From: Anaerolineae bacterium
GTDB taxonomy: Bacteria; Chloroflexota; Anaerolineae; Aggregatilineales; J027
Length of the DNA stretch: 64,000 bases
Assembly (NCBI GenBank): GCA_019913005.1
Contig: JAIOHL010000252.1
Coordinates: forward strand, 207,511 to 271,510
Direction: 5' to 3'
Shown here one piece after another: positions 36,283 through 45,940 of the stretch. Made by a program: the position numbers and the translations under genes. Within the stretch, counting starts at the first letter, position 1. Every line of letters starts with the position of its first letter. The notes below the pieces were generated by a model. It did no database searches, was not told the origin of the DNA, and worked only from the letters and a program-made list of their open reading frames with translations.

Positions 36283-36657
36283 CTACGATGATTTACTGGC
36301 CTTGGGTTGTTGGCTAATGCGAAGGCCCTGTACATGAACGTTGACACTTTTTACAGGCATGGTGGTATTTTGTTCGATGACATAACGCACGCTGTTGATA
36401 ATGCTGGATGAAACGCTGGCAATGCGAATGCCATGTTCCAAGATCACGTAAATATCAATAGCGATCTCGTTATCCTCGATTTGGATTGCCACCCCCCGGT
36501 GCGGATCACGGGTTAACGTAGCAGCAACACCCGACGTCCGATTGGCGGTTGCCATGCTAACAACCCCATACGTCTGTGTAACGGTATGGCTGACCAAGCT
36601 GGCAATCGCGGTTGGCGAAATTTCAATTATTCCATGAACGTTCTCTTTTGTCGTCAT
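36283..36657 (-). CDS. Asp23/Gls24 family protein
   Basis: 124 aa. It has the characteristic GIIEISPTAIASLVSHTV start, the GVAIQIEDNEIAIDIYVILEHG core and the VNVHVQGLRI end. These proteins are commonly encoded beside FakA and are linked to envelope homeostasis. It is the first gene of the minus-strand fak operon. Confidence 0.93.
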   Translation of the reverse strand: MTTKENVHGIIEISPTAIASLVSHTVTQTYGVVSMATANRTSGVAATLTRDPHRGVAIQIEDNEIAIDIYVILEHGIRIASVSSSIINSVRYVIEQNTTMPVKSVNVHVQGLRISQQPKASKSS

Positions 36658-36681
36658 GCAGTTTTCTTTCTTGGGCTACCC

Positions 36682-36710
36682 TTGCAGTTAGGCGGGCATT
36701 GTGGTATGGT
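36682..36710 (+). promoter_or_regulatory. rpmB promoter
   Basis: TTGCAG (36682-36687) and TATGGT (36705-36710) at 17-nt spacing, on the strand of L28 and ~54 nt before its start codon. Confidence 0.6.
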
Positions 36711-36763
36711 ATTGCCCCGATTTCCGGCGATAGATCAACAAGTTTAGCAGACGGGATACTCTC

Positions 36764-36976
36764 ATGGCGAAATGTGAATACTGCGGAAAACACACGCAGT
36801 TTGGTCAGAACAATCCTTTTTCGCAAAAGAAAACAAAACGTACCTTTAAACCCAACCTGCAAAAAGTTCAGGTATCGGAAGAAGGCCGCGTCGTTTCGCG
36901 CGTACTCTGCACCAAATGCGTCAAGAACATCGGTAAACACCGTAATCGGCCTGTGGTGAAAAAAGCAACCGCTTAA
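36764..36976 (+). CDS. rpmB: 50S ribosomal protein L28
   Basis: 70 aa. MAKCEYCGK at the start and CTKCVK near the end give the four cysteines of the zinc-binding form. KRTFKPNLQKVQV is the family core. Large ribosomal subunit component. It is a single-gene unit with its own promoter and a strong terminator, opposite to its neighbours. Confidence 0.97.
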   Translation: MAKCEYCGKHTQFGQNNPFSQKKTKRTFKPNLQKVQVSEEGRVVSRVLCTKCVKNIGKHRNRPVVKKATA

Positions 36977-37004
36977 CACAGGTTGTTCACCCTTGATACT
37001 CCGG

Positions 37005-37028
37005 AAGGCCAGCTCGTGCTGGCTTTTT
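37005..37028 (+). terminator. Rho-independent terminator of rpmB
   Basis: Stem AAGGCCAGC (37005-37013) with GCTGGCTTT (37018-37026) around a TCGT loop, running into five T residues. It also stands between the convergent rpmB and rpe genes. Confidence 0.85.
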
Positions 37029-37036
37029 GGTTACTG

Positions 37037-37708
37037 TCATGCTTGATCTTTTGTGATGGCCTGTTGAATTGCTTTAATACCGCTGGCAATGCCTCCATTG
37101 GCCGCAAAAATGCTATTGCCCGCAATCAACACATTCGCACCAGCCTCTAGCACTTGTGGTGTTGTATGGGCATCAATCCCGCCATCTACTCCAATATCCA
37201 CTGACCGTTCCCCAACCATCTGCCGAATTTGTCGAATTTTAGGCAGTGTCTCCGGTAAAAACGTCTGCCCACCAAAACCGGGATTGACAGTCATTACCAA
37301 AACAATATCCACAAGATGTATAATTTCGCTTAACAAAGTAGCCGGGGTATGGGGATTAATGGCGACCCCCGCCAATACACCTAACGACTTTATACTTTGC
37401 AGGGTGCGGTGTAAATGTGGACAGACCTCAAGGTGAACCGTTAGGGCCGAGGCGCCAGCATCTACAAATGCTTGGAGATGGCGGTCTGGCTCAATAATCA
37501 TTAAATGCACATCCAATGGGAGGTTGGTGGCTTGGCGAATGGCCTTGACGACCAACGGTCCCATCGTGATATTGGGCACGAATACGCCATCCATGACGTC
37601 AATGTGGATTTGAGATGCACCATGTTTAGCGGCGACTTGAATTTGTTCACCCAGCCGGGTGAAATCTGCCGAAAGCACAGAAGGAGCAATTTTGATGGGT
37701 TGGGCCAC
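37037..37708 (-). CDS. rpe: Ribulose-phosphate 3-epimerase
   Basis: 223 aa from a GTG start at 37708, chosen because AAGGA lies about 10 nt upstream and the product then begins (VAQPIKIAPSVLSADF) like other Rpe proteins; the frame extends to 37849 without homology. Family motifs IHIDVMDGVFVPNITMG, LDVHLMI, VNPGFGGQTF and the late VDGGI are present. Interconverts ribulose 5-phosphate and xylulose 5-phosphate in the pentose phosphate pathway. Confidence 0.95.
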   Translation of the reverse strand: MAQPIKIAPSVLSADFTRLGEQIQVAAKHGASQIHIDVMDGVFVPNITMGPLVVKAIRQATNLPLDVHLMIIEPDRHLQAFVDAGASALTVHLEVCPHLHRTLQSIKSLGVLAGVAINPHTPATLLSEIIHLVDIVLVMTVNPGFGGQTFLPETLPKIRQIRQMVGERSVDIGVDGGIDAHTTPQVLEAGANVLIAGNSIFAANGGIASGIKAIQQAITKDQA

Positions 37709-37958
37709 GAAATCAGAGTCCTTGATAGTAGAATCTGTCGTCAACCGGAAGATTTTAACGTTATAGGTGTATAAAAACAATCGTGCGTCAGAATTTAGAC
37801 ATTGTGAAATTGATAAATATAACACAAATTTAGTGATTGATTTTGGCACGTATCTTGATTTAAACTTAATTATGTAAAATACCGATTGCCTTAGCCTCTG
37901 GATTCAAAATTTAGCAAATACATTTGAAGGACTGATCACTTGAGAATCTAGGAGTCCA

Positions 37959-40112
37959 ATGGTTAAGCACATGACAACATTTTCTAGCTTGGAACCCCCA
38001 AACACCAACACAATTTCTGACTCCTCTTCATTAGGAAATCCATTCGATATTGCCACCACACAGTTATCCCAGATTATGTCTCGCTTGCCGGGGATTATGT
38101 GGACGACGGATAAAAACCTAGTCATCACTCATATAAATGGAGCAGGCCTAAATTTGCTGAATCGCAGCCCGCAAGAATATATTGGGCGCAATTTGGCTGA
38201 AATTGTTGACTCTCAGCAGCTTTCTTCTATCGCAGTCTCGGAGCATCAAAAAGCTCTCGCGGGTAAAGTGGGGCATTACGAAATTGCCGTAGATCAGCGC
38301 CAACTTGAAGTGACCGTGCAATCGTTGTTGGATGAACAAGGCCAAACCATTGGCTGTGTGGCGTTGGCCGTTGATATTACCAATCAAAAAGAAGCCGAAC
38401 GTGCGCTGGCGTATATTTCAGATCGGATGATCTTGCTTAATCGGGTGATTTCGCTGGCAGGTTCGACTCTCAATGTCAATAAGGTGCTAGAAGTGGCGTG
38501 TCAGGAATTGGCCCAAACATTTGGTGTGCCCCAAGTTGCGGCTGCCCTTTTTGATGAGAACCAAATTGAGGGCCGTATTGTTGCGGAATATCTCGCTCCC
38601 GCTTGCATCTCGGCGATGGGGATGACATTTCCATTACGGAGCAATCCTCTAAATGAAAACCTCATTCAGTTCAAAAATCCGATTGCGATTACGGATGTCA
38701 TGACCGACCCGCTAACCGTGCAGGTGCGATCCATCATGCAAGAGCGGAAAACGATCTCGATTTTGATTGTGCCTTTAACCGTAAGGGGAGAGGTGATTGG
38801 GTCCATTGGGATTGATTCACCTGTCGCGCGGGAATTTACTCAAGATGAAATTGAATTGGCCGCCGCCGTCGCTTTATCGGTGTCGCAAGCTTTGGACAAC
38901 GGAATGCTGCATCAGCAGTTGGAATCGCACAATGAGCGGTTGGCCCAATTGGTCGAAAAACGTACTGCCGAATTGCAGCGGGTTAATGAGCGCATGACCG
39001 CCATTTTAAACGGCAGTAGTGATGCGATTATCTTTACCCACAATGATGGCACCATTCGTAATACCAACGAGGCTTTTGACCGATTATTTGGTTATGCGCC
39101 GGATGAAGCCTTTAGTTCTCCAATTGAAATTTTGGCCGAACCTCCCTTTGACCAACCACTAATCGAGGCGCTTAGAACGGCGGTTCAGACGGGTGAGCCA
39201 CAGCGCCTTACCATCATTGCTCGCCGCAGTGATAACACCACCTTTGACGCTGACGTTGCGCTTTCTTCTGTGCCCGAAACCCATCAGGTAGCAGGGGGTA
39301 CGGTATGCAGCCTGCGTGATATTACCCAATTCAAAGAAGTAGAACGCCTCAAGGATCGTTTTGTTTCGACAGTTAGCCACGAGTTACGCACGCCTATCAC
39401 AGGTATACTGTTGGGGGCTAACAGTCTGCATCAACATTATCCCCGTTTAAGTGATACCCAACGCCTCGAAATTATCCGCCGCATTCTCGATCAATCTGCC
39501 TCATTGGCCGAACTGATTGAGGGGATTCTTTCGTTGTCGCGGTTTGATTTGCAGAAGCATCGCACGGAAGCCGTTCGGGTAGATATGGTGGAATCCGTTG
39601 TGTCTATTGTGGAGGAATTTCGCCTTACCATCCAAGACAAGCGGTTGACCCTCGAGCTTACCAAACCAACCAAACCAGCTTTTGTACGTGGATCACGCCT
39701 CGATTTTTCGCGGATATGGCGCAATTTAATTGACAACGCGATCAAATATACCCCCGAGGGCAAAGTTTTAGTGGTATTGAAGACCGTTGATACTACGTCC
39801 GGGTCAGTGTCGGATGATCTTAAACCACACGATCTACCCGCTGGACTTTACGTTGTGGGGCAAGTATCGGATAGCGGTCGGGGTATTCCGGCGAATGATA
39901 TGACGCATTTGTTCACACGGTTTTATCGTGGCAATGCGTCGCAAAGTAATATTCCCGGCAGTGGGCTGGGACTCTCATTAGTTAAAGAAATCGTGACCTT
40001 TTACAAAGGAACAATCACCGTAAGAAGTGAAGCGGGCGTTGGAAGCACCTTTACCTTTTGGCTGCCTGCGGACACAGCGGATGTTACCGACACGGAGGAA
40101 CCACCGGTATGA
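37959..40112 (+). CDS. PAS-GAF-PAS sensor histidine kinase
   Basis: 717 aa, starting ATG 37959 with AGGAG 4 nt before. A PAS-like domain (~30-145) and a GAF domain (~165-320) are followed by a short coiled coil, a second PAS (~350-460), the HisKA domain with phospho-acceptor H474 (VSHELRTPITG), and an ATPase domain (NLIDNAIKYTPEG, DSGRGIP, GSGLGLSLV). No membrane segment is seen, so it is cytoplasmic. The stop overlaps the start of the next gene (ATGA), linking it to two receiver-kinase proteins. Confidence 0.93.
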   Translation: MVKHMTTFSSLEPPNTNTISDSSSLGNPFDIATTQLSQIMSRLPGIMWTTDKNLVITHINGAGLNLLNRSPQEYIGRNLAEIVDSQQLSSIAVSEHQKALAGKVGHYEIAVDQRQLEVTVQSLLDEQGQTIGCVALAVDITNQKEAERALAYISDRMILLNRVISLAGSTLNVNKVLEVACQELAQTFGVPQVAAALFDENQIEGRIVAEYLAPACISAMGMTFPLRSNPLNENLIQFKNPIAITDVMTDPLTVQVRSIMQERKTISILIVPLTVRGEVIGSIGIDSPVAREFTQDEIELAAAVALSVSQALDNGMLHQQLESHNERLAQLVEKRTAELQRVNERMTAILNGSSDAIIFTHNDGTIRNTNEAFDRLFGYAPDEAFSSPIEILAEPPFDQPLIEALRTAVQTGEPQRLTIIARRSDNTTFDADVALSSVPETHQVAGGTVCSLRDITQFKEVERLKDRFVSTVSHELRTPITGILLGANSLHQHYPRLSDTQRLEIIRRILDQSASLAELIEGILSLSRFDLQKHRTEAVRVDMVESVVSIVEEFRLTIQDKRLTLELTKPTKPAFVRGSRLDFSRIWRNLIDNAIKYTPEGKVLVVLKTVDTTSGSVSDDLKPHDLPAGLYVVGQVSDSGRGIPANDMTHLFTRFYRGNASQSNIPGSGLGLSLVKEIVTFYKGTITVRSEAGVGSTFTFWLPADTADVTDTEEPPV

Positions 40113-41218
40113 CCAAAGTGATGATTGTTGAAGATACCCGGCCCTTGTTGGAGGGTATCGCGTTTGAACTCGAAATGCGGGGCTATGAAGTATTGACCGC
40201 CCCCGATGGACTGGCGGCCCTCAAGGTGTTGGACGATTTAAAGAATAACGGACTGCCGGATGTGATTGTCAGTGATATTGCCATGCCTAATTTGGACGGC
40301 TATCAATTATTCGAGCGTGTCCAAGCCAATGAGGACTGGCAGGCGATCCCTTTCATTTTCTTGACGGCACTGGCCTCCGAAAAAGATGTTCAATATGGCA
40401 AGCGTCTGGGGGCCGATGATTATTTAATTAAACCTTTTAAGCCGGAAGAATTAGTGATTGCCATTGAAAATAAGAAGCGTCGTTTTGAGCAGTTAAAAGC
40501 AAGTAGCGAACGCAAATTGGATGTTGTACGGCAGCAGTTAATGGCAATGATTTCGCACGAACTGCGGACACCGCTCACCGCGATCTATGGCGGGGCCGAG
40601 CTTTTGGCAGATGATTTTGCGCTGGATGAAGATGATATTTCCAAACAGGCCCTTGAACTCATCCAATCGGGGGCGCGACGCCTCAACCGCCTCGTTAATG
40701 AAGTGTTATGGCTAGTCCAATTTAACAGTGGGCATCTTCAGCAGACGTTTGACACGATGGCGCGGTCTTACGATCTGCGGGAGATTTTGCAGACGGCGCG
40801 TGAAGTTTTGAACTTTGAAGTGGTAACGGATCGGATTGTGTTGTATCAGAATCAAGATGATGCGGCCCTGTGGGTGAATGGCCTACGGGATGTGTTGGTG
40901 ATGGTTTTTATGGAAGCCTTCCACAATGCGCTGCGTTTCTCTCAAGAGAATACACCGGTTGACCTTACCCTTCAGGTTAGTGGCAATCAGGTGACGATTG
41001 AACTGACCGATTATGGCAGTGGGATTGCTGCTGGGGACATTGATAAGGTCTGGGAACCCTTTGTGCAATCGGATCGCCGTACTCATGAGCAGCAAGGCAT
41101 GGGTCTAGGCTTAACCCTTATCCGCGAAGGCGTTCGGCTGCACGGTGGTGATTGCAAGTTATACAGTGAACTCAATAAAGGGACGATGCTGGTCGTCCAA
41201 CTCCCACTCGCTAAATAG
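40109..41218 (+). CDS. Receiver-histidine kinase hybrid
   Basis: 369 aa. The start is ATG 40109, overlapping the upstream stop. The N-terminal receiver domain has phospho-acceptor D56 (VSDIAMPNLDG) and the conserved Lys in LIKPF. The HisKA domain has H150 (ISHELRTPLTA), and the ATPase domain ends GMGLGLTLIREGVRLHGG. There is no DNA-binding output domain, so signalling probably continues to another kinase or receiver. It may take phosphate from the PAS/GAF kinase. Confidence 0.92.
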   Translation: MTKVMIVEDTRPLLEGIAFELEMRGYEVLTAPDGLAALKVLDDLKNNGLPDVIVSDIAMPNLDGYQLFERVQANEDWQAIPFIFLTALASEKDVQYGKRLGADDYLIKPFKPEELVIAIENKKRRFEQLKASSERKLDVVRQQLMAMISHELRTPLTAIYGGAELLADDFALDEDDISKQALELIQSGARRLNRLVNEVLWLVQFNSGHLQQTFDTMARSYDLREILQTAREVLNFEVVTDRIVLYQNQDDAALWVNGLRDVLVMVFMEAFHNALRFSQENTPVDLTLQVSGNQVTIELTDYGSGIAAGDIDKVWEPFVQSDRRTHEQQGMGLGLTLIREGVRLHGGDCKLYSELNKGTMLVVQLPLAK

Positions 41219-41242
41219 CAGATAAGGCACACGACAAATTTT

Positions 41243-42358
41243 ATGGCACGCATCCTCATTGCCGAAGACAACCAGAACTTGGTCTATCAACTTCAAATTG
41301 AACTCACTATGCAAGGCTATGAAGTCAGTTGTGCGCTCGATGGGGTAGAGGCATTGGATCGGCTAAAAAACGAATCTTTGCCTGACCTCATTATCAGCGA
41401 TGTTAGTATGCCCAACATGGACGGCTTTGAGTTTTATGCGGCGGTACGCAGCAACTCAGCATGGGTAGATATTCCCTTTATCTTTCTGACCGCACGTGAC
41501 AGCGATGCTGATAAAGACATGGGCTATGGATTAGGAGCGGATGATTATATTATCAAGCCTTTCCAAACTGACCATCTGCTGCGGGTAATCACGGGCAAAC
41601 TGAAGCGCCGTCAGATGCTGCAAGCCTCATTCGATGAACAGCGCACCGCTCTTGAACGGGTGAAGAAAGAACTTACCCAAATGGTTGCCCACGAACTCCG
41701 CACGCCACTGGTGTCTATTAATTTGGTGCTGCAAATTATCTCACGGCAAATGGGTCAGCTTTCTGAGTCCCAACTCCAAGAGTTGTTGGATACGATGAGT
41801 GCAGGCAGCAATCGCCTGAATCGCCTAACCGACCAGATGGTTTTCCTCACCCAACTGGAAGCGGGGGCATTAAACAAACAGGATATTTTGGAATCCGGCT
41901 TTCCGATTCATATCAGCGATATTATGACCTTAGCGATCAATCGCGCCCGCCTATTTGCCTATCGCCAACCCAATATTTCAGTAGCCCTTGACGAGCGTGA
42001 CCACCAGATTAAGGTGATGTGTGATAAGCGTGCCCTCGAACATGCGCTGGCCGAAGTGATTTCTAACGCCATGATATTTTCGCCACCGGATGGAGCCATC
42101 GAAGTTAGTCAGTGGAAGGCAAATGGGCGCGGATGGATTAGTATCACCGATCATGGCAGTGGCATGACCCCTGAGCAAGTCCGTCAGGCCATGCAGAAAT
42201 TCCAACAGATCAACCGCGAATCCCAAGAACAACAGGGAGTCGGTTTGGGCCTGCCATTGGCAATCAACATCATCGAAGCGCACGGCGGCAACCTCGACAT
42301 CAAATCCGTGCTTGGCAAGGGGACACAAGTCATCATTGATCTACCCCTCCTCACATGA
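41243..42358 (+). CDS. Receiver-histidine kinase hybrid, second copy
   Basis: 371 aa with the same architecture as the preceding gene: receiver with D53 (ISDVSMPNMDG) and Lys in IIKPF, HisKA with H150 (VAHELRTPLVS), and an ATPase domain ending VGLGLPLAINIIEAHGG. The similar domain order and size suggest tandem duplication of the upstream gene followed by divergence. It is 24 nt downstream of the first copy. Confidence 0.92.
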   Translation: MARILIAEDNQNLVYQLQIELTMQGYEVSCALDGVEALDRLKNESLPDLIISDVSMPNMDGFEFYAAVRSNSAWVDIPFIFLTARDSDADKDMGYGLGADDYIIKPFQTDHLLRVITGKLKRRQMLQASFDEQRTALERVKKELTQMVAHELRTPLVSINLVLQIISRQMGQLSESQLQELLDTMSAGSNRLNRLTDQMVFLTQLEAGALNKQDILESGFPIHISDIMTLAINRARLFAYRQPNISVALDERDHQIKVMCDKRALEHALAEVISNAMIFSPPDGAIEVSQWKANGRGWISITDHGSGMTPEQVRQAMQKFQQINRESQEQQGVGLGLPLAINIIEAHGGNLDIKSVLGKGTQVIIDLPLLT

Positions 42359-42473
42359 TAGTCCACTTGATTAGAGGTCTAGTGACTTTTTGTACTGTTG
42401 GCAAATTCCCGCTTGGGTAAACATTAGATGGGGGATAGAAAACAATTGTAGATCAGCACTCAAAGGAATTCTA

Positions 42474-44027
42474 ATGCCTCGGAATGATCCGCGTATTCTT
42501 GAACTTCGTGCGTTACGCGAAAAATCTAGACAAGGTGGCGGTGTCCAGCGAATTGAGAAGCAGCATCAAAAAGGTAAAATGACCGCCCGCGAACGGTTGA
42601 GTCTGCTGCTTGACCCCGGCACATTTAATGAACTTGAACCTTTCATTACCCATCAAGACCCACAAGCTCAGTCACAGGGAGAAAAATATCTGGGCGAGGG
42701 TGTGGTTACGGGTTACGGCCAAATTGAGGGGCGCACGGTGTATGTGTATGCCCAAGATTTTACGATTTTTGGTGGCACACTCAGCGAAATGCAGAGCCAT
42801 AAAATCTGCCGTGTGATGGATTTGGCGCTACGCAACGGGGTACCTATCATCGGGCTGATTGATTCCGGTGGTGCCCGTATCCAAGATGGGGTCAGTAGCC
42901 TTGCCGGATATGCCGAAATTTTCCGTCGCAACGCCCAATATTCAGGGGTCATCCCCCAAATTAGCCTAATGCTTGGGCCGTGCGCGGGTGGAGCGGCCTA
43001 TTCACCGGCGCTGACGGACATTCTGATTATGGTCGAAAACACCTCGTTCATGTTTCTAACTGGGCCTGAAGTGATTAAAACCGTGACGGGCGAGGTAATA
43101 GATGCAGAACAGTTGGGTGGCGCCTATACCCATACGGCGGTGAGTGGGGTGGCGCATCTGGCAACCGCATCTGAAAATGAAGCCCTTGCAATGTGCCGCC
43201 GGGTCTTGAGCTATCTGCCTTCCAATAATGTCGAAAATCCGCCCTATTACCCGCCCCAAGATGACCCACTGCGGATGGAACCCCAGTTAAATGAAATAGT
43301 CCCACTCGATTCTACTACGCCCTATCACATGCATGAAGTTATTGATCTGATTGTGGACGAACGGTCATTCCTTGAACTGCAACCGCATTGGGGACAAAAT
43401 GCCATTACCGGGTTCGCTCGGATTGGTGGACACAGTGTTGGAATTGTGGCGCAAGAACCAACCAGCATGGCCGGGGTGATTGATATTGATGCGTCCGACA
43501 AAATGACCCGTTTTGTGCGTATGTGTGACTGCTTCAACGTACCGATTGTCACTTTTGTGGATTCACCCGGATTTTTGCCGGGGGTGGATCAAGAACATCG
43601 GGGCATTATCCGGCATGGCGCGAAACTGCTCTATGGTTATTCCGAAGCGACAGTCCCCAAGATTTGCGTGATTACCCGTAAAGCCTATGGGGGGGCCTAT
43701 GTGGTGATGAGCAGCAAATATTTGGGAACCGACATCACCTATGCGTGGCCGAGTGCCGAAGTTGCGGTGATGGGGCCAGAAGGGGCGGTTGGGATTATCT
43801 ATAAAGGCCAGATCGAGAAAGCTGCCGATCCCGCCGCCGAACGTCAGCGCTTGTTGGATGAGTATCGCCGCAAATGGAATAACCCGTATCAAGCAGCCGG
43901 GGCTGGTTATGTGGATGATGTCATCGAGCCATCGGAAACGCGCCCCAAAATCATTGCCGCTCTCGCCGCCCTGCGTGATAAATACGCTCCTAATCCGCCC
44001 CGCAAACATGGCAATATGCCCGTTTAA
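42474..44027 (+). CDS. Acyl-CoA carboxyltransferase subunit of a biotin-dependent decarboxylase (MmdA/PccB-like)
   Basis: 517 aa from ATG 42474, with AAAGGAA upstream. It has the carboxyltransferase fold landmarks: KGKMTARERLSLLLDPGTF, the acyl-CoA pocket GGARIQDGVSSLAGYAEIF, GPCAGGAAYSPALTD, and the C-terminal half VDSPGFLPGVDQEHRGIIRHGAK and KAYGGAYVVM. The context (OadG, biotin carrier, OadB) makes it the alpha subunit of a sodium-pumping methylmalonyl-CoA-type decarboxylase. A propionyl-CoA carboxylase beta subunit would be the alternative without that context. Confidence 0.93.
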   Translation: MPRNDPRILELRALREKSRQGGGVQRIEKQHQKGKMTARERLSLLLDPGTFNELEPFITHQDPQAQSQGEKYLGEGVVTGYGQIEGRTVYVYAQDFTIFGGTLSEMQSHKICRVMDLALRNGVPIIGLIDSGGARIQDGVSSLAGYAEIFRRNAQYSGVIPQISLMLGPCAGGAAYSPALTDILIMVENTSFMFLTGPEVIKTVTGEVIDAEQLGGAYTHTAVSGVAHLATASENEALAMCRRVLSYLPSNNVENPPYYPPQDDPLRMEPQLNEIVPLDSTTPYHMHEVIDLIVDERSFLELQPHWGQNAITGFARIGGHSVGIVAQEPTSMAGVIDIDASDKMTRFVRMCDCFNVPIVTFVDSPGFLPGVDQEHRGIIRHGAKLLYGYSEATVPKICVITRKAYGGAYVVMSSKYLGTDITYAWPSAEVAVMGPEGAVGIIYKGQIEKAADPAAERQRLLDEYRRKWNNPYQAAGAGYVDDVIEPSETRPKIIAALAALRDKYAPNPPRKHGNMPV

Positions 44028-44045
44028 TCGAGGGGATGATACACA

Positions 44046-44381
44046 ATGGCTGAAAATCTTTCGACAGCCCTACAAATCACGGTGATTGGCATGGGGTTGG
44101 TCTTTGGGGGAATTCTGATTTTGTGGGGACTGATGGCCGTATTGCTCAGGCTAACCACGCCTAAAGATGTGACAACCGAAGTTCCCTCTACGGGTGACGC
44201 TGAAACCGACGAGGCCTATGCACAAAAACGTCGAGTGGCTGCGCTGGCAGTCGCAATCGCGTTGGCCCACGAGCGCGATCAGCAAAAGCCTCAACCATTC
44301 CCAATGCCGCCAACTGCAATTGTAAGCGCATGGCAGGCGGTCATGCGCACCAATCAATTAAGACGCCGAGGGACGCGATGA
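44046..44381 (+). CDS. Sodium-pump decarboxylase gamma subunit (OadG-like)
   Basis: 111 aa. A single membrane helix (ITVIGMGLVFGGILILWGLMAVLL) with the GMGLVF motif is followed by a polar, Pro-rich cytoplasmic tail. It anchors and assembles the decarboxylase complex. The stop overlaps the biotin-carrier start (ATGA). Confidence 0.88.
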   Translation: MAENLSTALQITVIGMGLVFGGILILWGLMAVLLRLTTPKDVTTEVPSTGDAETDEAYAQKRRVAALAVAIALAHERDQQKPQPFPMPPTAIVSAWQAVMRTNQLRRRGTR

Positions 44382-44815
44382 AGTATCGAATGACGGTCAA
44401 TGACCAAACCTATGAAGTTGAAATTATAGATTTACACGCCTCCCCTGTATTGGTTACAGTAGATGGGGAGCGTTTTGAGGTACTGCCAGAAATGGTCGAG
44501 TTGGAAATTGCCCGACCTGCCCCTAAACCCGTTAATCCTCAACCGCGTGCCACTCCCTCCAACGGGGGGAGTTCAACCCCACGTAATCCGAATGCGATTC
44601 CTGCGCCGATTCCCGGTGTAATTGTCTCGATTGCGGTGAAAGTGGGTGAGGTTATCAGCGTGGGCCAAGAGGTGTGTATCTTGGAAGCCATGAAGATGAA
44701 AAATGTCATTCGGGCCAACCGCGCCGGACGTATTGAGGACATCAAGGTGAGTGTCGGTCAACAGGTCAGACACAGCGATGTCTTGATGACGGTTGGGACG
44801 GAGGTGGCCCTGTGA
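44378..44815 (+). CDS. Biotin carboxyl carrier protein of the decarboxylase
   Basis: 145 aa from ATG 44378, overlapping OadG. The N-terminal half carries a small beta domain and a Pro/Ala/Ser linker. The C-terminal biotinyl domain has the biotin-attachment EAMKMKN with K106, 39 residues from the end. It shuttles carboxybiotin between the carboxyltransferase and the membrane beta subunit. Its stop overlaps the OadB GTG start. Confidence 0.95.
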   Translation: MKYRMTVNDQTYEVEIIDLHASPVLVTVDGERFEVLPEMVELEIARPAPKPVNPQPRATPSNGGSSTPRNPNAIPAPIPGVIVSIAVKVGEVISVGQEVCILEAMKMKNVIRANRAGRIEDIKVSVGQQVRHSDVLMTVGTEVAL

Positions 44816-45939
44816 ATTATGCCGAGTTATGGGATGAACTAAGCAAGGGGATTACCCATTTCACGGCGGGCAATGTCGTGATGATGGCGGTTGGAGGCAT
44901 TTTGATTGCGCTGGCCGTCCTCAAAGAATACGAACCGGTGCTGCTGCTGCCGATTGGTTTTGGTTGTGTCTTGGCAAATATGCCCCTGACTGGCATGAAC
45001 GAGGCCGATGGATTGTTCGGGGTGTTATACGACGCGGGTATCAAAACCGAGTTGTTTCCATTGCTGATTTTTATCGGCGTAGGAGCCATGATTGATTTCA
45101 CGCCCCTTCTGGCAATGCCGCGCATGGTTTTGTTGGGGGCAGCGGGTCAGTTTGGGATTTTTGGTACGCTCATTCTGGCGACGCTCTTGGGTTTTTCGAT
45201 TAACGAAGCGGCTTCAATTGGCGTCATTGGTGCGATTGACGGCCCGACCTCGATTTTTGTGGCGACCAAACTTGCGCCGAATTTACTTGCGCCGATTGCG
45301 GTGGCCGCCTATTCATATATGAGCCTGATTCCAATCATCCAACCGCCTCTGATCCGTTTACTGACTACTTCTGAAGAGCGTCGGATTCGGATGACATATA
45401 CACCGCGCCCGGTTTCGCCGCGCACGCTGGTGTTGTTTCCGGTTGCCGTGACGGTAGTCGTCGGCCTGTTGGTGCCAGACGCCACACCCTTGATCAGCAT
45501 GTTGATGTTGGGTAATCTGCTGCGCGAAAGCCATGTGGTGGATCGCCTGAACAAGGCCGCCCAAAATGAACTGATTAACATTGCCACGCTGTTTTTGGGG
45601 ATCACCATTGGCTCGACGATGGTAGCCTCCAAATTCCTTGAAGTGGATACCCTGCTGATTTTGGTGCTGGGTTTGCTGGCTTTTATACTGGATACAGTGG
45701 CAGGGCTGCTGTTTGGCAAAGCCCTTTCGCGGGTGACGGGGGGTAAGATTAACCCCATCATCGGCGCGGCGGGGATTAGTGCTTTCCCGATGGCGGGACG
45801 GTTGGCGGCTCAGATTGCACAGGAAGAAGATTACGAAAACTTCATTCTCATGCACGCGATGGGCGCGAACACGGCGGGTCAATTGGGCAGCGTGATGGCT
45901 GGCGGTATCTTGTTAGCACTGGTCACCGGTGTTTTGTAG
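44812..45939 (+). CDS. Sodium-translocating decarboxylase beta subunit (OadB/MmdB/GcdB-like)
   Basis: 375 aa from a GTG start overlapping the previous stop. It has about nine to eleven hydrophobic segments. The family hallmarks LLLPIGFGCVLANMPL, GVGAMIDFTPLL, GAIDGPTSIFVATKLAP and GAAGISAFPMAGR are present. The beta subunit decarboxylates carboxybiotin and exports Na+, coupling decarboxylation (probably of methylmalonyl-CoA) to an ion gradient. Last gene of the four-gene unit, followed by a hairpin terminator. Confidence 0.95.
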   Translation: MNYAELWDELSKGITHFTAGNVVMMAVGGILIALAVLKEYEPVLLLPIGFGCVLANMPLTGMNEADGLFGVLYDAGIKTELFPLLIFIGVGAMIDFTPLLAMPRMVLLGAAGQFGIFGTLILATLLGFSINEAASIGVIGAIDGPTSIFVATKLAPNLLAPIAVAAYSYMSLIPIIQPPLIRLLTTSEERRIRMTYTPRPVSPRTLVLFPVAVTVVVGLLVPDATPLISMLMLGNLLRESHVVDRLNKAAQNELINIATLFLGITIGSTMVASKFLEVDTLLILVLGLLAFILDTVAGLLFGKALSRVTGGKINPIIGAAGISAFPMAGRLAAQIAQEEDYENFILMHAMGANTAGQLGSVMAGGILLALVTGVL

Positions 45940-45940
45940 A

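Noticed and set aside
40109..42358. Classical DNA-binding response regulators
   Set aside because: Both proteins have a kinase and ATPase domain after the receiver and no winged-helix, LuxR or Fis output domain.
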